A stretch of 64,000 nucleotides of DNA from assembly GCA_003246265.1 (NCBI GenBank), contig QKAU01000007.1, positions 1-64,000 of the forward strand, written 5' to 3'. The stretch's first letter is position 1. The number at the start of each line of letters is the position of its first letter. The translations under genes and the position numbers were made by a program. A model generated the notes under the pieces. It did not search any database and had not been told where the DNA came from. It saw nothing but the letters and a program-made list of their open reading frames with translations. Origin of the DNA: Kiritimatiellales bacterium (GTDB taxonomy: Bacteria; Verrucomicrobiota; Kiritimatiellia; Kiritimatiellales; Pontiellaceae). This document shows, in pieces, positions 37,332 through 46,672 of this stretch.

Positions 37332-38026
37332 GGCCGTTGCTCCTTCAGGACCAGCCCCACGCCGCGCACCGTGTGCAGGAGCGGCACGAGGCCGGGCAGG
37401 TCCAGCTTTTGCCGCAGGCGCGAGACATGCACATCCAATACATTGTCCATCGACGCCATCGACGAACGCACGTTCCACACCTCGTGCTGGATCATCTGGC
37501 GCGAGGCCACCTCGCCGCGCAGCGAAGCCAGATAGGCCAGGAGATCGAATTCGCGCGGCGTCAGGTCGACCACCTCTCCGCCCCGCGATGCGGTGCGCGT
37601 GGGCAGATCGATCTTCAGGTCGCCGACCTTCCATTGCAGGGCGCCCCGCTCGGAGTGGCGCAATTGGATGCGGATGCGGGCCAGCAGTTCCTCGAACGCA
37701 AAGGGTTTCACCAGGTAGTCGTCCGCCCCGCCCTCCAGCCCGCCCACGCGGTCGGCCAGGCCGGAGCGGGCGGTCGTGATGATCACCGGCAGCCCGGCAT
37801 CGCGCAGGCGAATACGCTTGAGCAGGTCCGCGCCGTCGCCGTCGGGCAGCCCGAGATCGAGCAGGACCAGGGATGGAGGCGAATTCTCCAGGACGTCGGC
37901 AGCCTCCCGAAAGGTCGCCGCGTGGCGGCTGCGGTAACCGGCCTCCTCCAGGCCGAGGACGAGGCTCTCCGACAGCTTGGCGTCGTCCTCGACCACCAGG
38001 ATCAGCGGGCCTGTATCGTTCACCAT
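37328..38026 (-). CDS. OmpR-family response regulator
   Basis: ILVVEDDAKL, LVLLDLGLPDGDG, KPFAFEELLAR, winged helix LTPREFDLLAYL...TVRGVGLVL; 4-nt overlap with kinase. Confidence 0.93.
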   Translation of the reverse strand: MVNDTGPLILVVEDDAKLSESLVLGLEEAGYRSRHAATFREAADVLENSPPSLVLLDLGLPDGDGADLLKRIRLRDAGLPVIITTARSGLADRVGGLEGGADDYLVKPFAFEELLARIRIQLRHSERGALQWKVGDLKIDLPTRTASRGGEVVDLTPREFDLLAYLASLRGEVASRQMIQHEVWNVRSSMASMDNVLDVHVSRLRQKLDLPGLVPLLHTVRGVGLVLKEQRP

Positions 38027-38176
38027 GGGAAACACTCCGGATCGATTGCGGCAAACTACCATCCAACTCGCGGCCGGGGCAATCCCTGAAACCCTACCTT
38101 ACGGGAACTTCAGGTTGAAATTCTTGAACGCCCGCGAGGTTGCCGCCATCTTTCACGCATAACGAAAGGAGCCGAC

Positions 38177-38740
38177 ATGTCCGCAACCAACCTGCGTTCC
38201 ACCCTTCTGGCGGCCACTACCATCCTGGCCCTGGTCCCCCTCCACCTCCAGGCCGAGGAGGCCACGGCCGCCGTGGTCTTCAAGGGAACCTCCACCCTGC
38301 ACGGCTTCGAAGGCACCGTCGCATCCCAACCCTTCGAGATTGAACTCCACGAGGACCCCGCCACCGGACTGATGCACGTTTCGGCCGCCGCCACCGTCAA
38401 CGTCGACGAAATGACGACCGACAACCGAAAGCGCGACAGCAACATGTTCAAGATGCTCGATGCCGCGACCTTTGCCCGGATCGAAGGACGGCTGGTGGAT
38501 GCCGTGCTTCCGGCGGAAGGAACCGCGGAAGCCACGCTCCTGCTCACCATCCGCGGGGTGGCGCAGCCGGTGGCGGCCACCCTTTCGGATTGGCACCACG
38601 AAGAGGGGCAGGTTTCGTGCCGCATGACCTTCCCCGTATCGCTCAAGGCGTTCGGGCTCAAGGCCCCGTCCGTCATCGGCCTCATCCGCGTGGGCGACAC
38701 GGTCGACGTCGAATGCACCATCAGGACCATCCGCCAATGA
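38177..38740 (+). CDS. YceI-family periplasmic lipid-binding-like protein
   Basis: Signal peptide; STLHGFEGTVASQPFEIEL, MTTDNRKRDSNMFKMLDAATFARIEGRL, GLIRVGDTVDVECTI. Confidence 0.82.
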   Translation: MSATNLRSTLLAATTILALVPLHLQAEEATAAVVFKGTSTLHGFEGTVASQPFEIELHEDPATGLMHVSAAATVNVDEMTTDNRKRDSNMFKMLDAATFARIEGRLVDAVLPAEGTAEATLLLTIRGVAQPVAATLSDWHHEEGQVSCRMTFPVSLKAFGLKAPSVIGLIRVGDTVDVECTIRTIRQ

Positions 38741-39891
38741 AAACCTTCATCCACCACATCGAGACCGCGCTTCCGCCCTATGCCTACCGCCAGGACTATG
38801 CCCGCGACCGCATGGTCGACTGGCTTCCCGGCAGGCGGAACCGCCGGCTGATCCACGGGATCTACGACCACTCCGGCATCGAGACCCGCTACAGCGTGCT
38901 CCCCGACTTCGCCCCCGGGGCCGAATCCGTGCTCTTCAAGGAAGACGTCAACGGCCGGATCGTCGAGCCTTCGACACAGGCCCGCAACCGCTACTTCCGC
39001 GAGCGCTCGCGCGAGCTGCTGCTCCAGGCCGGACGGCAGGCGCTGGAGCGGGCGACCGGTTTCGGCGCGGAAGACATCACCCATGTCGTTACGGTCTCCT
39101 GCACCGGCTTCTACAATCCCGGTCCCGACCTCGATCTGGTCCAGGGGCTCGGACTCGCCCCCTCGACGGAACGCTACAACATCGGATTCATGGGGTGCTA
39201 CGCCGCCTTTCCCGCCCTGCGCATGGCCGACCAGTTCTGCCAGGCCCGCCCCGACGCCGCCGTGCTGGTGGTCTGCCTCGAGCTCTGCTCGCTGCACCTG
39301 CAGCTCAGCGAGGAACCCGACAGCCTGCTGGCCAACGCCCTCTTTGCCGACGGGGCGGCCGCCGCCATCGTCAGCGCCCGCCCCCTGCACCCCGGCAAGG
39401 CCGGTTTATCGATCGAATCCTTCGTTTCGGCGCTCGCCCCCGAAGGCAAGGGCGACATGGCGTGGGAGATCGGCGACCGCGGATTCGAAATCCGCCTTTC
39501 CACCTATGTCCCGAACATCATCGCCAGCAGCATCGCCCGGATCGTCGACGATATGCTGGCCGGAACGCCGTGGCACCGCCGGGATATCCACCGATGGGCC
39601 GTACATCCCGGCGGGCGGGCCATCCTCGACCGCATCGAAGGCGAACTCTCCCTGGAACCGGCGCAGATCGAAGATTCGCGCGCAGTCCTGCGCCAGTACG
39701 GCAACATGAGCAGCACCACCGTACTCTTCGTGCTCCGCCGCATGCTGGAGCACCCGGCGGAAGACGGGCCGTTCCCGGTCTGTGCCATGGCTTTCGGTCC
39801 CGGACTGACCATCGAAACCGCCCTGCTCGAATGCGTGCCGGCCCGCATGGAACAACCCAGGAGGACAACCTGTGCAGCGTCCTTGGCCTAG
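38737..39891 (+). CDS. Type III polyketide synthase (chalcone/stilbene synthase family)
   Basis: Catalytic Cys in NIGFMGCYAAFPALRMA, His in WAVHPGGRAILD, Asn in YGNMSSTTVLFVL. Confidence 0.92.
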   Translation: MKTFIHHIETALPPYAYRQDYARDRMVDWLPGRRNRRLIHGIYDHSGIETRYSVLPDFAPGAESVLFKEDVNGRIVEPSTQARNRYFRERSRELLLQAGRQALERATGFGAEDITHVVTVSCTGFYNPGPDLDLVQGLGLAPSTERYNIGFMGCYAAFPALRMADQFCQARPDAAVLVVCLELCSLHLQLSEEPDSLLANALFADGAAAAIVSARPLHPGKAGLSIESFVSALAPEGKGDMAWEIGDRGFEIRLSTYVPNIIASSIARIVDDMLAGTPWHRRDIHRWAVHPGGRAILDRIEGELSLEPAQIEDSRAVLRQYGNMSSTTVLFVLRRMLEHPAEDGPFPVCAMAFGPGLTIETALLECVPARMEQPRRTTCAASLA

Positions 39892-40390
39892 CCTGTTGCT
39901 GGCGGCGTTCCTTGCCGCCCCTTCGCTTCTGGCGGAGACGGTCCTGATGAAGGCCAAGGTCCCCAACGCCGCCATCCCCCAGGGCGAGGTTCGGCTCGTG
40001 CGGCGCGGAGGGGAAGCCGTTGTGCAAACCTGCCTGCAAACGCGTTTCCCGGGGCGGGTGTTCGCCAAGATCTCCGGTAGCGAACGGGAAAACTGGCCCG
40101 GCAGCGCGGAGATGGAAACCTATGTTGGAACCTTGGCCGAGGCCCTCGACCACTACCGGCAGCTGCCGGCCGGATCGATGCTGCTGATCGATTTCGTCGC
40201 CGGCCCGGAGGGGAATCGCGTCGACTTCCTCTTCCCGCCCGCCCCCGTCTGGCGGAGCCTTCCACTCTCGGCGGACTATGTCCGGAAGAACCAGGAGCAT
40301 ATCCTGGCCGATTCGTTCGGCAAGCAAGCCAACGAGGCCATCGCCGCCCTGCGAACCCTCCACGCGAACGGGGAAAGCCATGGAGAATAA
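39872..40390 (+). CDS. Exported hypothetical protein, GTG start
   Basis: AGGAGG RBS; MQRPWPSLLLAAFLAAPSLLAETV signal peptide; overlaps both neighbours. Confidence 0.75.
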   Translation: MQRPWPSLLLAAFLAAPSLLAETVLMKAKVPNAAIPQGEVRLVRRGGEAVVQTCLQTRFPGRVFAKISGSERENWPGSAEMETYVGTLAEALDHYRQLPAGSMLLIDFVAGPEGNRVDFLFPPAPVWRSLPLSADYVRKNQEHILADSFGKQANEAIAALRTLHANGESHGE

Positions 40391-42356
40391 TGTCGCGCGC
40401 CATACCCTCGCCCAGCGCGCCGTGGCGCTGGCCTACGGGCTGGCCTGCCATGCCGCCTTCCTGATGGCCGTTGCGGCCATGGCCGTCTCGCTCTTCACCG
40501 GCCTGCGCTTCGGCCGCGGCCCGTTCCATGGCTGGAGCTCCGCGCTGGCCAACGGGCTGCTGCTGGCCACCTTCCCGCTCTCGCACTCCGGGTTGCTTTC
40601 CCCCGCGGGCCGACGCTTCATGGCCCGGCTGGTTCCGCTCGGTATCGGCAGCAAGATTTCGACGACGGTGTTCGTGGCGCTCTCCTCGCTCCATCTGCTG
40701 GCGGTGTTCGCCTGCTGGTCGCCGTCCGGCGTCGTCTGGTGGCAGGCGGACCCGGCTGCCACGGTGCTCCTCGCGGTTTTGGCCGGGGCTGGATGGCTGC
40801 TGCTGGGCAAGTCGATGGCCGACGCCCAGCTCGACTTCCAGCTTGGGCTGGTAGGCTGGTGGGCCGTGGTCCGCAACCGCAAGGCGGTCTACAGGCCCTT
40901 CTCCACGCGGGGGCTCTACCGCCATGTCAGGCAGCCCATCTACATCTCCTTCGCGCTGCTGCTCTGGCTCACTTCCGCATGGACCCCCGACCAGCTGGTG
41001 CTGGCCCTGGGGTGGACCGCCTACTGCGTGGCGGGCGCCGCGCTCAAGGAGCGGCGCTTCCTGCGCTATTTCGGCGATGGATTCCGAAGCTACCAGCGCG
41101 AGGTCCCCTTCTGGATCCCCCGCCTGCGGCGAAAGGTCGCCGGGACACAAACCCCGGTACACGACACCGACACCATCATCGTGGGCGGAGGCCCGGTGGG
41201 GCTGCTGCTTGCCAGCCTGCTGGGCCGGCGGGGTCTGCGCGTCCTGGTGGTCGAGCGGCGCACCAGGCCGGTTGCCGGCTCCATGGCCATCGGCATTACC
41301 CCCCCTTCGCTCAACATCCTGAAGACGATCGGTCTCGACGGCGCATTCTCGGCGCAGGGCGTACCGATCACCACCGCCAGGGTGTTCGAATACGGGCGGG
41401 TCCTCGGCGACGTGGATTTTTCGAGGTTGCCCGTGGAGCACCGCTACATCCTTTCGCTGCCGCAGTCCGAGACCATCGCCATCCTGCGCGAAAACCTGAA
41501 GACCTACCCCTCCGTCCATCTCATCGAAGGGATGGAGTTCCTCGATTGCCGGGAGGAGGCCGGCTGCGTCCTCGTCCGCCTGCAGGACAAGGAGAGTTCG
41601 GCCTTCAGCGAATTCCGCGCCCCTTATCTTGTCGGTTGCGACGGCCACCGCAGCCGTGTGCGGGCATCGGCCGGCATCCATTTTCGCGGCCGCCACTACG
41701 CGCCGCGCTTCCTGATGGCCGACTTCGAGGACCATACCGCGTTCGGCGCGGAGGCCCGGCTCTACTTCGGCCCCGGCGGTTCGGTGGAATCGTTCCCGCT
41801 CTCGAACGGGCGGCGGCGCTGGATCATCCAGAACCTCGACCCCGCAGGGGCGGAGCCTGCCGAAATCGGCAAGTCCGTGGCCCGGGAGGTGGGGAGGAGG
41901 ACCGGCTTCGACCTATCGACCTCCCGCGTTTCCTTCGAAAGCGCCTTCCATCCCCAGCGGCGCATGGCCGCCACCTACGCCAAGGGACGCATCCTGCTCT
42001 GCGGCGACGCCGCGCATGTCATGAGCCCCATCGGCGGGCAAGGAATGAATACCGGCTTTGCCGATGCCGCCTGCTTGGCCGGGGCGATCGCCGGCGCCAT
42101 GGCCGCACCGCGCGAGGCCCGCGCCCTGTTTTCCGCCTACACCTGCGACCGCCAGCGGGCCTTCCGCGTGGCGGCCACGCGCGCGGCGTGCGGCATGTGG
42201 CTGGGCACGCGGACCGGGACTGTCCTCTCCGGACTGCGCCGACTGTTCATCCGCAAGATTCTCCTCCAGTCCCCCGCCCGCGAGCGGCTGGCCCCCTACT
42301 TCGCCATGCTCACCATTCCCGGCAACCGGCAGCCGGCCGGAGTCGCCACCCCATGA
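40380..42356 (+). CDS. Fusion: N-terminal isoprenylcysteine-methyltransferase-like membrane domain + C-terminal FAD-dependent aromatic monooxygenase
   Basis: N-part TM segments with GLYRHVRQPIYISFAL...KERRFLRYFGDGFRSYQREVPFWIPRL; C-part IIVGGGPVGLLLASLLGRRGLRVLVVER, GCDGHRSRVR, LCGDAAHVMSPIGGQGMNTGFADA. Confidence 0.88.
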   Translation: MENNVARHTLAQRAVALAYGLACHAAFLMAVAAMAVSLFTGLRFGRGPFHGWSSALANGLLLATFPLSHSGLLSPAGRRFMARLVPLGIGSKISTTVFVALSSLHLLAVFACWSPSGVVWWQADPAATVLLAVLAGAGWLLLGKSMADAQLDFQLGLVGWWAVVRNRKAVYRPFSTRGLYRHVRQPIYISFALLLWLTSAWTPDQLVLALGWTAYCVAGAALKERRFLRYFGDGFRSYQREVPFWIPRLRRKVAGTQTPVHDTDTIIVGGGPVGLLLASLLGRRGLRVLVVERRTRPVAGSMAIGITPPSLNILKTIGLDGAFSAQGVPITTARVFEYGRVLGDVDFSRLPVEHRYILSLPQSETIAILRENLKTYPSVHLIEGMEFLDCREEAGCVLVRLQDKESSAFSEFRAPYLVGCDGHRSRVRASAGIHFRGRHYAPRFLMADFEDHTAFGAEARLYFGPGGSVESFPLSNGRRRWIIQNLDPAGAEPAEIGKSVAREVGRRTGFDLSTSRVSFESAFHPQRRMAATYAKGRILLCGDAAHVMSPIGGQGMNTGFADAACLAGAIAGAMAAPREARALFSAYTCDRQRAFRVAATRAACGMWLGTRTGTVLSGLRRLFIRKILLQSPARERLAPYFAMLTIPGNRQPAGVATP

Positions 42357-43141
42357 ACGCATCCGCCCTGCCCCTTGTCGACACCCGACCCTGCCCCTGG
42401 AAGACGGAGCCCATCGATTTTTCGAGGCGAGCCGCCATGCCGGAACTCATGGATATTCCCGGGTGCGACGAAGCCTTCCTGCTGCGGACGGTCGACCAGT
42501 TCGCCTCGATCAACCGGCTCGTCGCCCGCTACCGCACCATCCTCTCCCGGCTCGTGCTCGACGACATGGCCCGGGCGCCCGACCGCCCCTACCACCTCGT
42601 CGACATGGGGGCCGGGGGATGCGACATCGACGCATGGCTCCTGCGGGCCGCCCGGCGTCGCGGCCTCGACCTTCGGATCACCGCCTGCGACATCGATCCG
42701 CGCATCATCCGGCACGCCCGCGCCCGCTTCGGCGACGTTCCCGGGCTCGACATCCGCGAGCAGGATCTCCTCGGGGAACCGCCCGGCGAGGACGTCGACT
42801 ATGTCTTCGCCAACCATTTCCTGCACCATCTCGAAGAGGAGCAGATCCTGCGTCTCGTCCGCCTGTGGCAACCGAGCGTCCGGCGGCGCCTCGTTTTCAG
42901 CGACCTGCTCCGCAGCCGCTGGGCTTACCTGGGCTTTGCCCTCCTTTCGCTGGCCTACCGGCGCAGCTTCGCCCGGACCGACGGGCTCATCTCCATCCGC
43001 AAGGGATTCCTGCCCGGGGAACTGGCCCGATTGGCCGAAAAAACGGCGGGTTCCGGCTCCTTTTCCGTCGGGAAGCGGCTCCCCGGCCGGACGGTGCTTT
43101 GCATCGATGGCGGGGCCTCCGATTTGGCAAAAAAACACTAG
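42353..43141 (+). CDS. Class I SAM-dependent methyltransferase
   Basis: LVDMGAGGCDIDAWLL, ITACDIDPRIIRHARARF, FANHFLHHL. Confidence 0.87.
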   Translation: MNASALPLVDTRPCPWKTEPIDFSRRAAMPELMDIPGCDEAFLLRTVDQFASINRLVARYRTILSRLVLDDMARAPDRPYHLVDMGAGGCDIDAWLLRAARRRGLDLRITACDIDPRIIRHARARFGDVPGLDIREQDLLGEPPGEDVDYVFANHFLHHLEEEQILRLVRLWQPSVRRRLVFSDLLRSRWAYLGFALLSLAYRRSFARTDGLISIRKGFLPGELARLAEKTAGSGSFSVGKRLPGRTVLCIDGGASDLAKKH

Positions 43142-43233
43142 ACTTGCCAGGGGGCTTCCCCTATACATTCCCCTCTTTTGCGCGACCCGGCCGGTCGCCT
43201 TAATCTGCAAATTGACAAAACAAGCGGTGAACC

Positions 43234-43422
43234 ATGCCTAAGACAAAGACCAAGAAATGCGCGGCCAAACGGTTCCGGGTAACCGGCACCGGCAAGCTGA
43301 AACGCAACCACATGGGCGGCAGCCATATCCTGTCGAACAAGAACCGCAAGCGCAAGCGCACCCTCCGCGGTTCCGAGATCGTCGAACATGCGGACATGAA
43401 GCGCATCACCCCTTTCATCTAG
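43234..43422 (+). CDS. rpmI: 50S ribosomal protein L35
   Basis: MPKTKTKKCAAKRFRVTGTGKLKRNHMGGSHILSNKNRKRKRTLRG. Confidence 0.96.
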   Translation: MPKTKTKKCAAKRFRVTGTGKLKRNHMGGSHILSNKNRKRKRTLRGSEIVEHADMKRITPFI

Positions 43423-43439
43423 TTCCCGGAGATTGAACC

Positions 43440-43796
43440 ATGCCAAGAGCAACCAACGCACCGGCTTCGCGCCGGAGAAGAAAGAACCGCCTGAAGCTGG
43501 CCAAGGGCTTCCGCGGATCCCGCAGCAAACTTTTCCGCATGGCGACCGAGTCGGTCGACCGTGCACAGGCGATGGCCTATGTGCACCGCAAGCACAAGAA
43601 GCGCAACTTCCGCAACCTGTGGATCGTGCGCATCAACGCCGCCTGCCGCATGAACGGCATCAGCTACAGCCGATTCATCGAAGGTTGCGCCAAGGCCGGC
43701 ATCGCCCTCAACCGCAAGGTGCTGTCCGAGATCGCCATCCACGATCCGGCCGGGTTCACCAAGGTAGTGGAAACCGCGAAGGCCAAGCTCGCCTAG
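43440..43796 (+). CDS. rplT: 50S ribosomal protein L20
   Basis: MPRATNAPASRRRRKNRLKLAKGFRGSRSKLFRMATESVDRA..., LWIVRINAACRMNGISYSRFI. Confidence 0.97.
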   Translation: MPRATNAPASRRRRKNRLKLAKGFRGSRSKLFRMATESVDRAQAMAYVHRKHKKRNFRNLWIVRINAACRMNGISYSRFIEGCAKAGIALNRKVLSEIAIHDPAGFTKVVETAKAKLA

Positions 43797-43819
43797 GCGT
43801 GCGACCCTGCCTTTTGCGA

Positions 43820-43848
43820 AGAGCGTCCTTCCAGGACGCTCTTTTTTT
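43820..43848 (+). terminator. Rho-independent terminator after rplT
   Basis: AGAGCGTCCT TCC AGGACGCTCT TTTTTT. Confidence 0.88.
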
Positions 43849-43886
43849 GCATCGAGGATCGACGGAATCCTGCCGTCGACGATCCC

Positions 43887-44450
43887 TCAACCGCGCAGCT
43901 CGGTGGAGCTGATGTCTTCCCGGAATTCGGATTCGGGAACGGGGATGAACAGGCTATCGAAACCGGCGGGGATGCGGAGCGCGTCCACCCCGAGGAAACG
44001 GCCCTGCCGGATCCGACCCGCCACCACGAACCGCACCCGCTGCTCCAGGAACCGTTCGAGCATGGCCGGCACATCGGCGTGGTATTGGGGATCGAGCAGG
44101 CGTTCCGCGGTGTCGAACCCCATCGCGAACCATGCCCCGGGAAGTACCCGGGCCTTTTCGGCAAAGGTCGGGGCGCAGGTGAGGAGGACGCGGTAATGCG
44201 CCGGGATCGACGCCAACCGCCGCTCGACCTCCCGGGCATCGAGCGCGGGCTTGTCGACATTGGTGATCGAAAGTTCGAGCAGGCCGGGCCGTCCCGTCGC
44301 CCGCTCCGCCGCCTCCAGCAATCCCGCATGCCCGCGATGGAAGGGGTTGAACGATCCGGGAAGCAGGACCGGTCCGGCAGGCAGTTCCCCGCCTCGGGGA
44401 AGCAGATAGGGGATTCCACCCGCCGCCAGCCGTTCCAACCCGCGTCTCAT
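43887..44450 (-). CDS. Nucleotidylyltransferase (NaMN/NMN adenylyltransferase-like)
   Basis: VLLPGSFNPFHRGHAGLLEAAE (HxGH), EFREDISSTELRG (ISSTxxR). Confidence 0.8.
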   Translation of the reverse strand: MRRGLERLAAGGIPYLLPRGGELPAGPVLLPGSFNPFHRGHAGLLEAAERATGRPGLLELSITNVDKPALDAREVERRLASIPAHYRVLLTCAPTFAEKARVLPGAWFAMGFDTAERLLDPQYHADVPAMLERFLEQRVRFVVAGRIRQGRFLGVDALRIPAGFDSLFIPVPESEFREDISSTELRG

Positions 44451-44935
44451 GGAGCGATTCCCATGCATTCGCCAATGAACAACAACCATGCATCGGACAC
44501 GGCTGCCTCCTGCTCCAGCCGCGGGGCCGGTTCCAGTTCGAGCAACCGCACCTGCTCGGCGGTGCGGGTCCTGACCCCGAACCAGGCCCGGTCGGCTCCC
44601 CGACGTTGGCGGCTGGTCTGCAGCGCCGCCGTACAGGCAATGCCCATGATCGGCACGATGCCCTCGGCGAGGGTAAAGACGAGGGCCCGCTCGTAGGCGC
44701 GGCCCGCCATGGTCTTGGCGGCCTCGGGCGAGCAGGCGGATCCGGGCTGTTCGCCCAGGTAGTCGAACATGGCCCGCACGCTGTACGGCACCTGGGCCTC
44801 CAGCACGAAGCGGCTGGCTCCCGGGTGCGACAGCAGGGCATGGATTGCTCCGGTACCACCCCCGCTGGCTACCAGGCAAGCCCTGTGGCCGGAGGCCTGG
44901 ATCGCTTCGATCAGCTCTTTCCGCTCGTCCGGCAT
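44447..44935 (-). CDS. CinA C-terminal-like (NMN amidohydrolase-related) protein
   Basis: CLVASGGGTGAIHALLSHPGASRFVLEAQVPYSVRAMFDYLG...; 4-nt overlap with nucleotidylyltransferase. Confidence 0.65.
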   Translation of the reverse strand: MPDERKELIEAIQASGHRACLVASGGGTGAIHALLSHPGASRFVLEAQVPYSVRAMFDYLGEQPGSACSPEAAKTMAGRAYERALVFTLAEGIVPIMGIACTAALQTSRQRRGADRAWFGVRTRTAEQVRLLELEPAPRLEQEAAVSDAWLLFIGECMGIAP

Positions 44936-44939
44936 CGGC

Positions 44940-45569
44940 CTATCCGTCGATGACGCTGACTTCCTCGATGACGACCGCCTCTACCGGCACATCCTGGAAC
45001 ATGCCGCGACGCCCGGTGCGCACGCCCTTGATGGCGTTGACGACCTCCATGCCCTCGACGACCCGGCCGAAGACGCAGTAGCCCCATCCATCCTGCCCGG
45101 GATAGTTGAGGAAGGCGTTGTCGTTGACGTTGATGAAGAACTGGGCGCTGGCGCTGTGGGGCGCGGAGGTGCGGGCCATGGCGATGCTTCCGATGGCATT
45201 CTTCAACCCGTTGCTCGCCTCGTTCTCAACCGTGCGCGGGGCGGGCTTCTGGCTCATGGCTTCATCGAAGCCTCCCCCCTGGATCATGAATCCATCGATG
45301 ACCCGGTGGAAGATGGTGCCGTTGTAGTGACCGGACGCCACGTAGCCCAGGAAGTTCTCAACGGTCTTGGGGGCCTTGTCGGGCTCGAGTTCGATCTTGA
45401 TGTCGCCCTCGGAGGTTTTCATCAGAACCATGACGGTATTCCTTTCGGGTTGGGGTTGGGTTGTCGCTTCGAATTCCTGGATCATCTCCAGCGGGTCGCG
45501 CTGGTGGACCGTATGGCAACCGGCCATGACGCCGGCCACGATCAGCAGCAATGCGCAATGTCTGTCCAT
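44940..45569 (-). CDS. Cyclophilin-type peptidyl-prolyl isomerase, probable lipoprotein (alternative internal start at MVLMKTSEG)
   Basis: [10 protein letters not shown] lipobox; [43 protein letters not shown]. Confidence 0.9.
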   Translation of the reverse strand: MDRHCALLLIVAGVMAGCHTVHQRDPLEMIQEFEATTQPQPERNTVMVLMKTSEGDIKIELEPDKAPKTVENFLGYVASGHYNGTIFHRVIDGFMIQGGGFDEAMSQKPAPRTVENEASNGLKNAIGSIAMARTSAPHSASAQFFINVNDNAFLNYPGQDGWGYCVFGRVVEGMEVVNAIKGVRTGRRGMFQDVPVEAVVIEEVSVIDG

Positions 45570-45660
45570 GGCGTCTCCTTTGCTTGCGGTATGGGGTAAA
45601 AAAACTATTGGTCTCCGAGAGGCTTGTCGATACAGTTTCCCGCTCATTTTGGAGCGATGC

Positions 45661-46611
45661 ATGGGAAACGGGAAACAGATCCGCAGGACATTGCGGCGGC
45701 CATTCGAGACGGGCGGCTTCCAGATGCTTCGGCTTCTGGTCCCGTTGCTTCCGCGCCGGGCGGTCGTCGGCCTCTCGCGGCTGGCGGGGAGGATTGCGAT
45801 GGGGCTGCCGCTTCGTGAAAAGCGCATCGGCCTCGCCAACCTCGACGCCGTGTTCGGCGCGACCCGTACACCGACCGAAAAGCGCCGGATCCTACGCTTG
45901 TCGTTCGCGACCTTCTGCCAGACCATGCTCGACGTCTTCTGGTTCTCCCGCAACCCGTCCCGCCGCATCCTCCGTTTCGTTACGTTCGAGAACGGCCCGC
46001 TGAAGGACGCCTTCTTCGCGGAAAAACCGGTCGTGTGCATCACGGCGCACATGGGGAGCTGGGAATTGCTGGGCCAGACCTGCGCCCTGATGGGGATCGA
46101 CCTGGCCAGCATCGCCGCCACCGTCAAGAATCCGATCGTCGACCGCATCCTGATCGGGCAGCGGGAGCGGACGGGACAGACGATCATTCCTCAGAAAGGG
46201 GCCCTCAAGACGCTGATCGCCCGCTTCCGCCGCAACGGGAAGGCGGCCTTCGTGCTCGACCAGAACACCAGCGAACGCGAAGGCGGCATTGTGGTCGACT
46301 TCCTCGGCCTGCCGATGCCGGTCTCCTCCGCCCCGGCGGCCCTGGCCTACCGCACCGGCACCACCATCATGCTCGGCTTCTGCCTGCCTGAGCCGGGAGG
46401 CCGCTACCGCATCCGCATCACCCAGGCCATAGAACCCCCACCCTTCGCCAAGGAAACCGATGCCGACGCGGTGGCGCGGGAGCTGACCCAGCGGATCCAG
46501 GACGGCATCTCGGCCGAAATCCACCGCCGGCCCGAATGCTGGCTTTGGTCCTACAAGCACTGGCGGCGCCTTCCGGGCAAACCTTATCCGGCCAACTACC
46601 CGGCCTACTAA
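45661..46611 (+). CDS. LpxL/HtrB-family lipid A acyltransferase
   Basis: [19 protein letters not shown] (HxxxxE-like), [37 protein letters not shown]. Confidence 0.88.
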   Translation: MGNGKQIRRTLRRPFETGGFQMLRLLVPLLPRRAVVGLSRLAGRIAMGLPLREKRIGLANLDAVFGATRTPTEKRRILRLSFATFCQTMLDVFWFSRNPSRRILRFVTFENGPLKDAFFAEKPVVCITAHMGSWELLGQTCALMGIDLASIAATVKNPIVDRILIGQRERTGQTIIPQKGALKTLIARFRRNGKAAFVLDQNTSEREGGIVVDFLGLPMPVSSAPAALAYRTGTTIMLGFCLPEPGGRYRIRITQAIEPPPFAKETDADAVARELTQRIQDGISAEIHRRPECWLWSYKHWRRLPGKPYPANYPAY

Positions 46612-46672
46612 TAAACTTGGACTTGGCCCGGCCTGGGTCTATGGTCTCGTGGAATTTCCCGGAGTTGCATCC

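Noticed and set aside
40739-43141. 800-aa + strand ORF in the polyketide operon
   Set aside because: Alternate-frame shadow of the fusion and methyltransferase genes; its last part is the true methyltransferase (42353-43141) entered in frame after out-of-frame sequence.
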